Shown here: piece after piece, positions 63,413-64,000 of the stretch
Position numbering within the stretch: the first letter of the stretch is position 1
Layout of the letters: each line of letters opens with the position of its first letter
Source of the DNA: Caballeronia arationis
GTDB taxonomy: Bacteria > Pseudomonadota > Gammaproteobacteria > Burkholderiales > Burkholderiaceae
Reading direction: 5' to 3'
Assembly: GCF_001544975.2 (NCBI RefSeq)
Contig: NZ_FCOG02000001.1
Location: 62,001 to 126,000 of the forward strand
DNA length: 64,000 nucleotides
The notes under the pieces: model-generated
Databases searched by the model: none
Told to the model about the DNA's origin: nothing
Seen by the model: only the letters and a program-made list of their open reading frames with translations
Position numbers and translations under genes: made by a program

Positions 63413-63954
63413 AAGCGAGGGGTATCGGCAGGGACAAACCAGCGATTCGCATCGGTGTGCGGTCCTTTTTCCCTGTTTCAGTCGCGAGAAACGGTCCGTT
63501 TTACCGCATCGATTCAATCAGCTGGCAGCGCGCTGTCATGCGTTTCGACCTATGGCACAATCGCCCTTCTTCCTGCGGCATACCGTTCGCGCGGTGTCCG
63601 CCTTCAACGGAACGATGGTCGTGCGGTCAGAATCTGATCACCAATGCCGACGCCATCGTTCACTGTGTCCGGCCATGCATTCCGAGCCGGGACCGTGCGT
63701 TGCCGCCGTCGTGTCGACGAAAGGCGCCTCTGGTCTCGCAGCGCGGCCGACGCACACCCTAATCAACGCACGGCCTGTCCGTGACGCCGTGTTCGGTTCG
63801 AATTTCGTTTCGCCTGAGTGAACCAACGCTCTGAACCAACGCTCGATATGCCGGACGAGTCGGTTTGTCCGCGGGCGTTTCGCCGTACACGCGCAAGTCA
63901 CCAGAAAGCGCACGTGCTCCATCTGCTGGAAGCTGTGAAGGAGAAGCCAACACG
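63413..63954. other. Non-coding region between the origin-like segment and the next gene
   Basis: About 540 bases with no recognisable gene; overlapping short frames in several phases have no ribosome binding site or family resemblance. AAGGAG at 63938-63943 serves the start at 63955. It presumably includes that gene's promoter. Confidence 0.35.
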
Positions 63955-64000
63955 ATGAATTCGGCATTTTCGTTTCTACCCGCCTGGCCGCTCGTGCCCG
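63955..64000 (+). CDS. Start of an unidentified protein (partial)
   Basis: Only the first 15 codons are inside the window (MNSAFSFLPAWPLVP), with AAGGAG 11 bases upstream of the ATG. Too short to identify; the sequence does not match the DnaA N-terminus as I know it. Confidence 0.5.
   Translation, partial: MNSAFSFLPAWPLVP

Noticed and set aside
63455..63821. Overlapping short plus-strand frames after the origin-like region
   Set aside because: Several phases are open at once, no ribosome binding sites, and no family resemblance; treated as non-coding.
63955..64000. dnaA as the gene after the origin-like region
   Set aside because: The visible N-terminus does not resemble DnaA of this group, so no such claim is made.

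Overview
The window looks like a stretch of the main chromosome of a motile Gram-negative betaproteobacterium of the Burkholderiaceae (Burkholderia / Paraburkholderia / Caballeronia group). The evidence is high GC content, strongly GC-biased third codon positions with long antisense shadow frames, a gspD-E-F-C-G-H-I-J-K-L-M-N operon, several flagellar clusters close together, and an ahcY-metF operon behind an S-adenosylhomocysteine riboswitch. The genus is inferred from gene content and protein resemblance; no database was searched.

Layout. 1-5015 (minus): dipeptide-type ABC transporter dppABCDF, with dppF cut by the window edge. 5559-8465 (minus): methyl-cycle operon, SAH riboswitch - ahcY - small 4-TM protein - metF. 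8524-10805: lrgAB-type membrane pair with a divergent LysR regulator. 10882-12561 (minus): an unusual DUF937-TM-OmpA protein. 12996-14702: AidB-like acyl-CoA dehydrogenase. 14722-17317 (minus): fliS-fliT-second fliK-like gene-flhB-like gene. 17573-25190: fliE (minus), divergent from fliFGHIJK (plus). 25448-29817: fliLMNOPQR (plus). 29818-30572: a non-coding spacer filled by a long imperfect inverted repeat. 30573-42744 (minus): flgKL, ycgR and flgBCDEFGHIJ. 43017-45466 (plus): flgA and flgMN. 45513-57091 (minus): the full type II secretion operon. 57705-63124: lytic transglycosylase, a divergent COG0523 GTPase, HU, a DedA-rhodanese fusion and MnmC. 63125-63954 is non-coding and carries DnaA boxes, a trio-like repeat and an AT-rich stretch: a candidate replication origin. 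A gene of unknown function begins at 63955 and leaves the window.

How the genes work together. The flagellar genes supply rod, hook, junctions, MS ring, C ring, export ATPase complex, most of the export gate (fliOPQR), chaperones (fliS, fliT, flgN), the anti-sigma factor FlgM and the brake YcgR. Not present are flhA and full-length flhB, fliC, fliD, motAB, flhDC, fliA and che genes. Four sites resembling the sigma-28 (FliA) consensus sit upstream of fliS, flgK, ycgR and flgM, which would make these late genes. The T2SS operon lacks only a prepilin peptidase, presumably PilD encoded elsewhere.

The most interesting points are the origin-like region after mnmC; the inverted-repeat element between convergent flagellar operons; an MnmC whose methyltransferase half is eroded while its oxidase half looks intact; a COG0523 GTPase that has lost the CXCC metal motif; and a second FliK-like gene translationally coupled to a soluble FlhB-like domain. 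I found no clear phage, CRISPR, transposase or toxin system here.
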